Positions 48,605 through 63,026 of a stretch of 64,000 nt of DNA are shown in pieces. Each line of letters starts with the position of its first letter. Positions within the stretch are counted from its first letter, which is position 1. The notes under the pieces were generated by a model. It saw only the letters and a list, made by a program, of their open reading frames with translations, made no database searches and was not told where the DNA came from. The position numbers and the translations under genes are program-made. The stretch is taken from the NCBI RefSeq assembly GCF_014650435.1, contig NZ_BMUY01000018.1, positions 1 through 64,000 on the forward strand, in the 5' to 3' direction. This stretch comes from Streptomyces tendae (GTDB lineage Bacteria > Actinomycetota > Actinomycetes > Streptomycetales > Streptomycetaceae).

Positions 48605-50023
48605 TCAGCTGCCCCCGGTGTGGACCTGGAAGGCCGCCCGGCGCACGGCCTTGGCCAGGGCGGGGTCCGGGTGCGCGGCGGCGAGCGCCACCAGCACCTG
48701 CACGGTGCGGGGGTGGCCGACCGCGCGGACCTCGTCGAGCAGGGCCGGGACGGTGGCCTGCACCGCCGACTCCAGGTGCCGCACCAGCAGCGGGGCCTCC
48801 CCGTGGTCGGCGACGGCGGCCGCGGTGTCGACCCACAGCCAGGTGGCCTCCGGGCGGGTGAGGACCTCGTGGGCGTCCTCGGGGTCGATGCCGTCGTGCT
48901 CGGCCAGCCACAGCAGGGCGTACGGCCTGAGCGTCGGCTCGTCGAGGACGCCGCGGACGTCGGGCTCGGCGGGGGCCCCGACGACGCGCAGCGCCTCGAA
49001 GGCGAGGCCGCGCAGCAGGGCGTCCTCGCCGCGGGCGGCGCCGAGCAGTTCGGTGACGGCGCTGCCGACGGGGCGGGCGGCGAGCCAGGCGCGGTACTCG
49101 GCGCGGGCGGCGTTGGGGCGCAGCTGTGCGCAGCCGCGGAGCATGTCCTCCGCCGACTGCTCGATGTTGCCGGCGGGGCTCTGCGCGGCGACGCAGATCT
49201 GCTCCAGCTTGACCCAGACCGCCCAGCTGCCGAGCGGGGTGAGCGTGGCGTGTCCGTCGCCGCAGGTGAGGGCGCCGACGGAGGCGAGGGCGTGCAGGGC
49301 CCAGTCGAGCAGGGGGGCGAGCGGGGTGTCGGTGGCCGGGACCGGGTCCGGCTCGGCGCCCGGGGTGCCGGGTTCGAGCCGGGGGCCGTAGGGCACTTCG
49401 CAGCGCTCGGTGCGCAGTTCGGTGACGCGCTGCTCCAGCAGGTCCAGGAGCTGCGCCACGGGGACGGGCCCGGCGGACAGCTGGAGGAAGGAGAGCACCT
49501 GGGGCATCGCGGAGACGACCTCGGCGACGGCGGCGGGCTCCTGCCCGGCGGGCTCGGGGTGGGCGAGCGACCAGGCGTCGAAGAGGGCGACCCAGCCGCG
49601 CAGCACGGCGCTGTCGTCGCGGTTCCAGGCGCGCAGCCGCCAGCCGGGGCGGGCGGTGCCGCCGTGCACCTCGACCAGTCCGGCGAGGCGGGCGGTGTCC
49701 CAGTCGGCGCGGACCTTGGCCACGGCCAGGCCCAGTTCGCGGGCCGCGTGGTCGGCGGTGGCGTCGGACAGGGTTGCCTTGCCGTCGGCGGTCGCGCTGC
49801 CGCGTCCGGGGCCGAGTGCGGAGTCGGCCCAGCGGGCGACGCGGGCCGCGTCGGCAAGGCCGGAGCGCGCCATTCGGGCCAGTTCGGACCGGGCCGGTGT
49901 GCCTTCCGGGGGGCGCGGTGCGGGGCGGCGTGGACGCCGCTGATTCATCGCTTGGGGGGCGGCGGCCAGGGGTCGCGGGCGGACGAGTCGGAGCCTGGAG
50001 TCGCGCGGGATACGGGACGTCAC
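48605..50023 (-). CDS. Conserved hypothetical protein (Streptomyces)
   Basis: A 472-aa Ala/Leu-rich protein with no signal peptide or membrane span. The middle and C-terminal parts (SFLQLSAGPVPVAQLLDLLEQRV; AAVADHGEAPLLVRHLESA; ALLDEVRAVGHPRTVQVLVALAAAHPD) look all-helical and repeat-like, with HEAT-type spacing near the end. I know no activity. GTG 50023 has GGAAGA upstream and is preferred; ATG 49948 (447 aa) is the alternative. Coding statistics are strong. Confidence 0.85.
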   Translation of the reverse strand: MTSRIPRDSRLRLVRPRPLAAAPQAMNQRRPRRPAPRPPEGTPARSELARMARSGLADAARVARWADSALGPGRGSATADGKATLSDATADHAARELGLAVAKVRADWDTARLAGLVEVHGGTARPGWRLRAWNRDDSAVLRGWVALFDAWSLAHPEPAGQEPAAVAEVVSAMPQVLSFLQLSAGPVPVAQLLDLLEQRVTELRTERCEVPYGPRLEPGTPGAEPDPVPATDTPLAPLLDWALHALASVGALTCGDGHATLTPLGSWAVWVKLEQICVAAQSPAGNIEQSAEDMLRGCAQLRPNAARAEYRAWLAARPVGSAVTELLGAARGEDALLRGLAFEALRVVGAPAEPDVRGVLDEPTLRPYALLWLAEHDGIDPEDAHEVLTRPEATWLWVDTAAAVADHGEAPLLVRHLESAVQATVPALLDEVRAVGHPRTVQVLVALAAAHPDPALAKAVRRAAFQVHTGGS

Positions 50024-50231
50024 GGGTGCAGTCTTCCGGTTGACGGTCCGAAAACCCAAACGGAATGCCCCGACGGCCTCCCGGGACGGTGGACGCCGGG
50101 GTCGGGCGCCCTGTCCGGGCATCGGATCGGGCCAGTGGTACGGCGCGAAACGGAACCGGTTCACCGGGGGCAGGGACGGGGGCGGGGGCGGGGGTGCCGC
50201 GACGTCGGACGGAGGGGGTCGCGGGACGGGG

Positions 50232-51359
50232 TCACACCAGCGGGGTCATGAAGCGGCGCAGGGTCTCCTCGTAGTCCGCGGGGTCGGCGTTCCACATGGC
50301 GCCGTGCGGGGCGTCCCGGACGGTGTGCAGGGCGACCAGGCGCGGGTGGGTGTCGGCGAGGCGGCGGCTCAGGCGCCAGGGGGCCACCTCGTCGCCGGGG
50401 CCGTGGAAGATCAGGGTGGGCACGGCCGGGCGGTGCAGACCGGCCGTGCCGGGGTCCCGGTCGGCGTGCAGCCCGGCACGGCCCTGCGCGGCCCGGACGG
50501 CGAGCGGCAGGAGCGGGCCGGGGGTGCGGCGGGCGGCGGCCAGGGCGCGCAGGGTGATCTCCCAGCTGAGCACCGGCGAGTCCAGGACGAGACCCGCGAT
50601 GCGCTCGCGCACGCCGGAGAGCGCGGCGGTGCGCAGGGCCATGGTGGCGCCGGTGGACCAGCCGAGCAGGACGACCTGGCGGGCACCGTGGTCGAGGGCG
50701 TAGCGGACGGCCGCGTCCACGTCGCGCCACTCGGTCTCGCCGAAGTGGTGCAGGCCGTCGGGCGAGGGGGGTGCGCCGACGTCGCCGCGGTAGGCGAGGG
50801 CGAGCACCGGCACGTTGCGGCGGTGCAGGGGGGTGATCAGGTTCAGGGCGTGTTCGCGGGTGGCGGCCAGGCCGTGCACGGCGATGATCCAGGTCGGGCG
50901 GGCGCCGGGCAGGAACCAGGCCGGGAGCGGACCGAGTTCCCCCGGGACCTCGACGTCGGCGTGCTCCAGGTCGAGGGCCGTGCCCGGGTTCCCGACGTAC
51001 AGGTTCGGGGTGAACCAGGCCCGGTCGCCGGTCGCGAGGGTGCCGTGCGTGACGCGTTCGAGGCGGCGTACGACGGTGTCGGCGCCGTGCTCGGCGGTGT
51101 CGAGGACCGGGCCGACGACCGCGTGCGAGCCGTCACCGGCGAGTCCGTACCGGCCGGGGCGCAGTGCGGCCAGGTCCCGGGTGAGGGTGATCTGTCCGGC
51201 GGCGGTGCCGTGCACGGTGAGCCGGGGCTCGGTGGGCAGGGGCCGGCCGGGGGGCGCCTTGAGCGCGGCGTCGCTGGCGAGCCGGCCGGCGGCGACGCCG
51301 GCGATTCCGGTCGCCAGAGCTGCGGTGACGGCGGCTGCCGTTGCGGTGACAGTGCGCAT
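50232..51359 (-). CDS. Alpha/beta-hydrolase with N-terminal membrane anchor or signal
   Basis: A 375-aa protein. A hydrophobic N-terminal segment (about residues 5-24) may be a signal peptide or anchor. The hydrolase fold then shows the nucleophile elbow GWSTG, a likely acid in GPGDEVAP and the His of APHGAMW. TWIIAVHGLAATREHAL is the oxyanion region. AGGAG lies 9 nt before ATG 51359. Monocistronic; substrate unknown (esterase or peptidase-type activity). Confidence 0.88.
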   Translation of the reverse strand: MRTVTATAAAVTAALATGIAGVAAGRLASDAALKAPPGRPLPTEPRLTVHGTAAGQITLTRDLAALRPGRYGLAGDGSHAVVGPVLDTAEHGADTVVRRLERVTHGTLATGDRAWFTPNLYVGNPGTALDLEHADVEVPGELGPLPAWFLPGARPTWIIAVHGLAATREHALNLITPLHRRNVPVLALAYRGDVGAPPSPDGLHHFGETEWRDVDAAVRYALDHGARQVVLLGWSTGATMALRTAALSGVRERIAGLVLDSPVLSWEITLRALAAARRTPGPLLPLAVRAAQGRAGLHADRDPGTAGLHRPAVPTLIFHGPGDEVAPWRLSRRLADTHPRLVALHTVRDAPHGAMWNADPADYEETLRRFMTPLV

Positions 51360-51483
51360 GGGGCCAGTCTCCTGGTGCAGTCCTCGGGCGGCCAGTGGAC
51401 GGGTGACAGGGGGTGACGGGACCTCCGTGTCCTGTAGCCGGTACCCCGGCAGTCGTCCGGCACGCACCTCCGACACCCCCGCG

Positions 51484-52137
51484 TCAGCTCCGTTGCCCGT
51501 ATCCGCGCAGGCGTTCGGCCACCTCCGTCAGCTGGGCCGGTGTCAGCAGGGAGGGCGAGTGGCCCGGCACCGAGGCGGCGGTCAGCCAGAGGCGGCACAT
51601 CCACTCGAGCTGGGCGGTGCGGTCGTATGCCTGGTCGAGACGGGTGCCGTAGGTGATCGTGCCGTGGTTGCGCAGCAGGCAGCCGGTGCGGTCGGCGAGG
51701 GCGTCGAGCATGCCGCGGGCGAGTTCGTCGGTGCCGTAGGCCGCGTAGGGGGCGACCCGGACGGGGCCGCCGAGCGCGGCGGTCATGTAGTGCACCGGGG
51801 GGAGTTCGGGGACGAGCAGCGAGACGGCCGTCGCGTGCACGGCGTGAGTGTGGACGACGGCCCGGGCCGCGGGGTCGGCGCGGTACACCGCCAGGTGCAT
51901 GGGCAGTTCGCTGGTCGGTACGAGGGCGCCGAGCACCTGCCGGCCGTCCAGGTCGACGCCGGTCACGTCGCCCGGGGTCAGCCGGTCGTAGGGCACGCCC
52001 GAGGGGGTGACCAGGACCGTGTCGCCGACGCGCACCGAGACGTTGCCAGAGGTGCCGACGACCAGCCCGTCCGCGACCGTCCGCCGGGCCGTCGCGACGA
52101 GTTCCTCCCAGGCCGCTTCCTCGCTCGATCGCGTCAC
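51484..52137 (-). CDS. Class II aldolase/adducin-family protein
   Basis: A 217-aa zinc-type aldolase-fold protein: SGNVSVRVGD and VPYDRLTPGDVTGVDLDG are typical. VHTHAVHATA supplies two His ligands and LRNHGTITYG another, in line with L-fuculose-phosphate aldolase relatives. GGAGGAG lies 9 nt before GTG 52137; GTG 52143 is an alternative. Substrate not determinable from sequence; it is convergent with no gene and divergent from pitH2. Confidence 0.88.
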   Translation of the reverse strand: MTRSSEEAAWEELVATARRTVADGLVVGTSGNVSVRVGDTVLVTPSGVPYDRLTPGDVTGVDLDGRQVLGALVPTSELPMHLAVYRADPAARAVVHTHAVHATAVSLLVPELPPVHYMTAALGGPVRVAPYAAYGTDELARGMLDALADRTGCLLRNHGTITYGTRLDQAYDRTAQLEWMCRLWLTAASVPGHSPSLLTPAQLTEVAERLRGYGQRS

Positions 52138-52292
52138 AGTCACCGTCTCCTCCCGGACGCCCGCGCGCCCCTCGTGGCCCGTCGACGGACGGCCTCGCGG
52201 TGATCCTGCCAGGGACGTCTCCGGAGAGCGCCGAAGCGGGCACGCAGAGGGAGGTTCCGGCCCCACTTCCGGTCACCGTGACGCCCTGCCCA

Positions 52293-52325
52293 GTTCATCT
52301 TCCGTTCACCCTGGTTACCTACGTT
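52293..52325 (+). promoter_or_regulatory. PHO-box-like 11-bp direct repeats upstream of pitH2
   Basis: Units GTTCATCTTCC (52293-52303), GTTCACCCTGG (52304-52314) and TTACCTACGTT (52315-52325) are in 11-bp register; a further GGTCACC (52271) lies two units upstream in the same register. The GTTCACC core is the Streptomyces PhoP-binding motif. From memory, PhoP control of pitH2 is known in S. coelicolor; here it is an inference from the repeats. Confidence 0.7.
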
Positions 52326-52361
52326 CGTCGCGCCAACGACCTCGAACGATTGCCTGGGTAA

Positions 52362-53618
<1,257 letters not shown>

Positions 53619-53652
53619 ACCCGCGTCCCGGGTACGAAGGAAGCGAACCTCC

Positions 53653-53874
53653 ATGAGCATCGACTGGGCAGCCCTGGGCTCCGTCTTCGGCGTCAGCCTC
53701 GTGGCCACGGTGGCCCTGGTGGGCCTGTTCACCCTCGGCATCGTCGGCCTCTCCCGCCAGGAGCGGGCCGCCGCCGAGGGCGGCTCCGCGGCCCTCGCGG
53801 TCACCGGTGCGTACGCCTGCTTCGCGGCCTGCACGGCGGCGGTGGGCTACGGCATCTATCTCATCGTCGCCTGA
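53653..53874 (+). CDS. Small two-span membrane protein beside pitH2
   Basis: A 73-aa protein with two hydrophobic segments (about residues 10-32 and 48-72), AGGAAGCG upstream of the ATG. It lies 34 nt after pitH2 on the same strand and ends just before the terminator, so the two form an operon. Homologues occur next to pit genes; a phosphate-related role is inferred from that. Confidence 0.85.
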   Translation: MSIDWAALGSVFGVSLVATVALVGLFTLGIVGLSRQERAAAEGGSAALAVTGAYACFAACTAAVGYGIYLIVA

Positions 53875-53904
53875 GCGCCGCCCGGTTCACGGGCGCACTC
53901 GCCG

Positions 53905-53950
53905 GGGCGGGGCGCGGAACGGACTCGAACCGTTCCGCGCCCCGCCCTTT
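53905..53950 (+). terminator. Terminator after the pitH2 operon
   Basis: GGGCGGGGCGCGGAACGG (53905-53922) pairs perfectly with CCGTTCCGCGCCCCGCCC (53930-53947), followed by TTT. Confidence 0.9.
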
Positions 53951-54022
53951 CGCGTGCCGGCGCACACCACTCGTGTGTGGGCCTTCGCACACTCCCCCGT
54001 CGCAGGTCAACGCCAGGTTGAC

Positions 54023-54184
54023 GGGTGTTCGCGGGCCGTGGTGGACTTCCGGAGCCATCTACGGCGGCAGGAGAGGAAGCCCGGTGCGAATCCGGCGCGG
54101 TCCCGCCACTGTGACCGGGGAACAGGAACCCCGGGAGCCAGGAACTCTCACCGCCGGACTCTTCGAACCAGGGCGTGGACACCC
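54023..54184 (+). ncRNA. Cobalamin riboswitch
   Basis: The plus strand has the cobalamin-element signature: AGGAAGCCCGGTGCGAATCC, the conserved GCCACTG, and the B12-box-like GAGCCAGGAACTCTCACCGCC region, with P1 possible between GGGTGT (54023-54028) and ACACCC (54179-54184). Boundaries are approximate. It precedes the cob operon, so cobalamin should repress it. Confidence 0.93.
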
Positions 54185-54273
54185 TGAGTGAGGACATGAC
54201 GCGATGCCCGGCTGCCGCCACCGCTCGACACCCCGTACCAGGTGCCTCCCCGACCGTGTGACCGGCTGAACCC

Positions 54274-55263
54274 GTGCGTGCCGGACGCGTCTTCGCGTAC
54301 GGCGCCGCCGCCGGCCTCCTCGGCGACCTCCTCCTCGGCGACCCTCGCCGCGGACACCCGGTCGCCGCGTTCGGCCGTGCCGCGGGCGCCGTGGAACGAG
54401 TGCTGTGGCGGGACCACCGGGGCTGGGGCGCCCTGCACACCGCCGTGTGCGCCGGTGGTGCCGCCGCCCTCGGTACGGCCGCCGCGCACGCCGTGCGCCG
54501 CTCCCCCGCCGCCCGCGTCGCACTGACCGGTGCGGCCACCTGGGCCGTCGTCGGCGGCACCTCGCTCGCCCGCGAGGCCGCCGCGATCGGCCGGGCCCTG
54601 GAGGCCGGGGACGTGGAGGCGGCGCGGGCGCGGCTGCCGCACCTGTGCGGGCGGGACCCGCAGGCTCTGGACGCCGACGGCGTCGCCAGGGCCGTCGTCG
54701 AGTCCGTCGCCGAGAACACCTCGGACGCGGTCGTGGGCGCCCTGGTGTGGGGCGCCGTGGCGGGCGTGCCCGGACTCCTCGGCTTCCGGGCCGTCAACAC
54801 GCTGGACGCCATGGTCGGCCACAGGTCGCCCCGGTACCGCCGCTACGGCTGGGCCTCGGCCCGCCTGGACGACCTCGCGGGCTGGCCCGGCGCCCGCCTC
54901 ACCGCCGTACTGACCACCGTCGCCGGTGGCGATCCGCGGGGCGCCGTACGGGCCTGGCGCGCGGACGCCGCACAGCACCCGAGCCCCAACGCCGGGCCCG
55001 TGGAGGCCACGTTCGCCGGCGCCCTGGGCGTCCGGCTCGGCGGGACGCTCTCCTACGGCGGGCGAATCGAGCACCGGCCGGTACTCAACGGCGCCGCGGG
55101 ACGCGCCGTCCGGGCCGGTTCGGACGACATCGACCGGGCGGTACGGCTCTCCCGGCGTGTGGGCTGGCTGGCGCTGGGGGTGTGCGCGGGCGCACGGCTG
55201 CTCGCGCGCGGAGCCTCGGCCTCCATTCGGGAGCGGGGCGTCACGAAGGGACGTACGTCATGA
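54274..55263 (+). CDS. cobD: Adenosylcobinamide-phosphate synthase CobD/CbiB
   Basis: A 329-aa integral membrane protein that attaches the aminopropanol arm to the corrin ring. Typical motifs are GDLLLGDPRRGHPVAAFGRAA near the N-terminus, SVAENTSDAVVGALVWGAVAG in the middle and NTLDAMVGHRSPRYRRYGWASARLDD. The start is GTG 54274, 90 nt after the riboswitch. It overlaps cobQ by 4 nt. Confidence 0.94.
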   Translation: MRAGRVFAYGAAAGLLGDLLLGDPRRGHPVAAFGRAAGAVERVLWRDHRGWGALHTAVCAGGAAALGTAAAHAVRRSPAARVALTGAATWAVVGGTSLAREAAAIGRALEAGDVEAARARLPHLCGRDPQALDADGVARAVVESVAENTSDAVVGALVWGAVAGVPGLLGFRAVNTLDAMVGHRSPRYRRYGWASARLDDLAGWPGARLTAVLTTVAGGDPRGAVRAWRADAAQHPSPNAGPVEATFAGALGVRLGGTLSYGGRIEHRPVLNGAAGRAVRAGSDDIDRAVRLSRRVGWLALGVCAGARLLARGASASIRERGVTKGRTS

Positions 55264-56764
55264 ACGGTGGCCTGCTCGTCGCCGGTACCACCTCCGACGC
55301 CGGCAAGAGCGTCGTCACCGCCGGGATCTGCCGCTGGCTGGCGCGTCAGGGCGTCAAGGTCGCGCCGTTCAAGGCGCAGAACATGTCGCTGAACTCCTTC
55401 GTCACCCGCGAGGGCGCGGAGATCGGGCGGGCCCAGGCCATGCAGGCCCAGGCCTGCCGCGTGGAGCCGACGGCGCACATGAACCCGGTGCTGCTCAAGC
55501 CCGGCGGGGAGCGCAGCAGCCAGGTCGTACTGCTCGGCAGGCCCGTCGGCGAGATGAGTGCCCGCGGCTACCACGGCGGGCGTCAGGAGCGGCTGCTCGG
55601 CACGGTGCTGGACTCGCTCGCCGAACTGCGCGCCACGTACGACGCGGTGATCTGCGAGGGCGCGGGCAGCCCGGCCGAGATCAACCTGCGCCGCACCGAC
55701 ATCGTCAACATGGGGATCGCCCGGGGCGCCGGACTCCCGGTCCTGGTCGTCGGCGACATCGACCGCGGCGGCGTCTTCGCCTCCTTCTTCGGCACGGTGG
55801 CGCTGCTGGCGCCGGAGGACCAGGCGCTGGTCGCCGGATTCCTCGTGAACAAGTTCCGGGGCGACGTGTCGCTGCTGGAGCCGGGGCTCGACATGCTGCA
55901 CGGCCTCACCGGGCGGCGGACGTACGGGGTGCTGCCGTTCCGGCACGGGCTCGGCATCGACGAGGAGGACGGTCTGCGCGTCTCGCTGCGCGGCACGGTG
56001 CGGGAGTCGGCCGTCGCGCCGCCGGTCGGCGAGGACGTGCTGCGGATCGCCGTCTGCGCGGTCCCGCTGATGTCCAACTTCACGGACGTGGACGCGCTGG
56101 CCGCCGAACCGGGCGTGGTCGTGCGGTTCGTGGACCGGCCGGAGGAGCTGTCCGACGCGGATCTCGTCATCGTGCCGGGGACCCGGGGCACGGTCCGGGC
56201 CCTGGAGTGGCTGCGGGAGCGGGGGCTCGCGGACGCGATCGTCCGCAGGGCCGCCGAGGAGCGGCCGGTGCTCGGGATCTGCGGCGGCTTCCAGCTCCTC
56301 GGCGAGCACATCGAGGACGAGGTCGAGTCGCGCGCCGGGCAGGTGGACGGGCTCGGACTGCTGCCCGTGCGGGTGCGGTTCGCCCGCGAGAAGACCCTCA
56401 CCCGGCCGGTGGGCGAGGCCCTCGGCGAGCGCGTCGAGGGGTACGAGATCCACCACGGGGTCGCCGAAGTCGTAGCAGGTGAACCCTTCCTGGACGGCTG
56501 CCGGGTCGGCCAGACCTGGGGGACGCACTGGCACGGCTCGCTGGAGTCGGACGGCTTCCGGCGGGCGTTCCTGCGCGAGGTGGCCGCCGCCGCGGGCCGC
56601 CGCTTCGTGCCCGCCCCCGACACCTCGTTCGCCGCGCTGCGCGAGGAGCAGCTCGACCGGCTCGGCGACCTGATCGAACACCACGCGGACACCGACGCGC
56701 TGTGGCGGCTCATCGAGTCCGGCGCGCCGCAAGGACTGCCCTTCATCCCACCGGGAGCGCCCGC

Positions 56765-56768
<4 letters not shown>
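55260..56768 (+). CDS. cobQ: Cobyric acid synthase CobQ
   Basis: A 502-aa glutamine-dependent amidotransferase. An N-terminal P-loop-like ATPase domain (LLVAGTTSDAGKSVVTAGICRW; FKAQNMSLNS) is followed by a class I glutamine amidotransferase domain with the nucleophile Cys in LGICGGFQLLG and a His pair in IHHG. The ATG overlaps the cobD stop. It amidates four peripheral carboxylates of the corrin ring. Confidence 0.96.
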
Positions 56769-60414
<3,646 letters not shown>

Positions 60415-60418
<4 letters not shown>

Positions 60419-62427
60419 GTACCCCGTTCCCGTTCACGGCCGTGGTGGGCCAGGACGACCTGCGGCTGGCCCTGCTGCTGAACGCCGTTTCCCCGGCCGT
60501 CGGCGGTGTGCTGGTGCGCGGTGAGAAGGGCACCGCGAAGTCCACGGCCGTGCGCGCGCTGTCGGCGCTGCTGCCGGAGGTGGACGTCGTCTCCGGGTGC
60601 CGTTTCTCCTGTGACCCCGACTCCCCCGACCCGGGCTGTCCGGACGGCCCGCACGAGCCGGGTGCGTTCGCCTCGCGCCCGGCCCGCATGGTCGAGCTGC
60701 CCGTCGGCGCCTCCGAGGACCGGCTGGTGGGCGCGCTGGACATCGAGCGGGCGCTGGCGGAGGGTGTGAAGGCGTTCGAGCCGGGGCTGCTGGCCGACGC
60801 ACACCGCGGGATCCTGTACGTCGACGAGGTCAACCTGCTCCACGACCATCTCGTGGACCTGCTGCTGGACGCCGCCGCGATGGGCGCCTCCTACGTCGAG
60901 CGCGAGGGCGTGTCGGTGCGGCACGCGGCGCGGTTCCTGCTCGTCGGGACCATGAACCCCGAAGAGGGCGAGCTGCGCCCGCAGTTGCTCGACCGCTTCG
61001 GGCTCACCGTCGAGGTCGCCGCCTCGCGCGAACCCGACCAGCGCGTGGAGGTCGTTCGGCGTCGGCTGGCGTACGACGACGATCCGGCCGGGTTCGCCGC
61101 GCGCTGGGCCGACGAGGAGGCCGCCGTACGGGCGCGGATCGTGGCGGCGCGGGAACTGCTGCCGTCGGTGCGGCTCGGTGACGGGGCGCTGCGGCAGATC
61201 GCGGCGACCTGTGCCGCCTTCGAGGTGGACGGCATGCGGGCCGACATCGTGATGGCGCGCACAGCGACCGCGCTGGCGGCCTGGGCCGGGCGGACGGAGG
61301 TGCTCGCGGAGGACGTACGGCAGGCGGCACTGCTCGCGCTGCCGCACCGGCGGCGGCGCAACCCGTTCGACGCGCCGGGGCTCGACGAGGACAAGCTGGA
61401 CGAGACGCTGGAGGAGTTCGGCGGGTCGGACGGGCCGGACGGAGACGGGGACGACGATCCCGATCCGGGGCCCGGCGGCGGTCCCGGTGGGCAGCCCGAG
61501 CCCGACGACGCGCCGCAGGGCGACGGGGACGCCGCCGCGCGCCCCGAGGCCGGGGAGGGCGGGGAGCCGCAGCCGTCCGGTGGTGCCGGTGAGCAGTCCC
61601 CCGCGCGTGCCGCCGAGCCGTTCCGGACCAAGGTGCTCAGCGTGCCGGGGCTCGGGGAGGGCGCCGCGGGGCGCCGTTCGCGGGCGCGGACCGAGCACGG
61701 GCGGACCATCGGGGCCCGGCGTCCCCGGGGGGCGCTGACCAAGCTGCACCTGGCCGCCACCGTGCAGGCCGCCGCACCGCACCAGCGGGCGCGGGGCCGC
61801 AGCGGGCCGGGGCTCGTGGTGCGCCGCGACGATCTGCGGCAGGCGAGCCGTGAGGGGCGTGAGGGCAACCTCGTGCTGTTCGTCGTGGACGCCTCCGGTT
61901 CGATGGCGGCGCGGCAGCGGATGAGTGCCGTCAAGGGTGCCGTGCTGTCGCTGCTGCTGGACGCGTACCAGCGGCGGGACAAGGTGGGGCTGGTGACCTT
62001 CCGGGGTTCGGCGGCCGATGTGGCGCTGCCGCCGACCTCGTCGGTGGACGCGGCGGCGGTGCGGCTGGAGTCGCTGCCGACGGGCGGGCGTACGCCGTTG
62101 GCCGCCGGGCTGCTCAAGGCGCACGAGGTGCTGCGGGTGGAGCGGTTGCGGGATCCGGCGCGGCGGGCGCTGGTGGTCGTCGTGACGGACGGGCGGGCCA
62201 CGGGTGGCCCCGAGCCCGTCGCGCTGGCGGGGCGTGCCGCGCGGCTGTTCGCCGCCGAGGGCACCGCCTCCGTCGTCGTGGACTGCGAGTCGGGGCCCGT
62301 GCGGCTGGGGCTGGCCGGGCAGCTCGCGGGTGAGCTGGGCGGTACGGCGGTGACGCTGGACGAGTTGCGGGCGGACTCGATCGCCTCCCTCGTGAAGGAC
62401 GTTCAGGGCAGCAGGAGGGCCGCGTAA
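60415..62427 (+). CDS. Putative cobaltochelatase/magnesium chelatase-type ATPase (fused I and D subunits)
   Basis: A 670-aa ChlI/ChlD fusion. The AAA+ half (about residues 5-320) has Walker A GEKGTAKST and Walker B GILYVDEVNLL. A long acidic Gly/Asp/Pro linker (about 325-430) leads to a von Willebrand A domain with the MIDAS motif DASGSMAARQRMS. Such proteins serve CobN in place of CobS/CobT in actinobacteria. The start is GTG 60415, overlapping cobN; the stop overlaps cobO by one base. Confidence 0.93.
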
Positions 62428-63026
62428 TGCCGCAGGGGAAGCCGAGCGTCGTACCGGACGACGGGCTGACGACCCGTCAGCGGCGCAATCGTCCGTTGGT
62501 CGTCGTGCACACCGGCATCGGGAAGGGCAAGTCCACCGCCGCCTTCGGGCTGGCGCTGCGCGCCTGGAACCAGGGGTGGCCGATCGGGGTGTTCCAGTTC
62601 GTCAAGTCGGCCAAGTGGAGGGTCGGCGAGGAGAACGCGCTGCGGGTGCTGGGCGCCAGCGGCGAGGGCGGGTCCGTCGACTGGCACAAGATGGGCGAGG
62701 GCTGGTCATGGGTCCAGCGCGATGCCCAGATGGACAACGAGGAGAAGGCCCGGGAGGGCTGGGAGCAGGTCAAGCGGGACCTGGCCGCCGAGACGTACCA
62801 GCTGTACGTGCTGGACGAGTTCGCCTACCCGATGCACTGGGGGTGGGTCGACACCGACGAGGTGGTGTCCGTGCTGCGGGCGCGGCCCGGGACCCAGCAC
62901 GTCGTGATCACCGGGCGGAACGCGCCCGACGCCCTCGTGGACTTCGCCGATCTCGTCACCGACATGTCCAAGGTCAAGCATCCGATGGACGCGGGGCAGA
63001 AGGGGCAGAGGGGCATCGAGTGGTGA
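62427..63026 (+). CDS. cobO: Cob(I)yrinic acid a,c-diamide adenosyltransferase CobO
   Basis: A 199-aa ATP:corrinoid adenosyltransferase. The P-loop GIGKGKSTAAFGLALRAW and the following WPIGVFQFVKSAKW are diagnostic; VLDEFAYPMHWGWVD and VVITGRNAPDALVDFADLVTDM complete the pattern. The ATG overlaps the chelatase stop by one base and its own stop overlaps cobB (GTGA). Confidence 0.96.
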   Translation: MPQGKPSVVPDDGLTTRQRRNRPLVVVHTGIGKGKSTAAFGLALRAWNQGWPIGVFQFVKSAKWRVGEENALRVLGASGEGGSVDWHKMGEGWSWVQRDAQMDNEEKAREGWEQVKRDLAAETYQLYVLDEFAYPMHWGWVDTDEVVSVLRARPGTQHVVITGRNAPDALVDFADLVTDMSKVKHPMDAGQKGQRGIEW

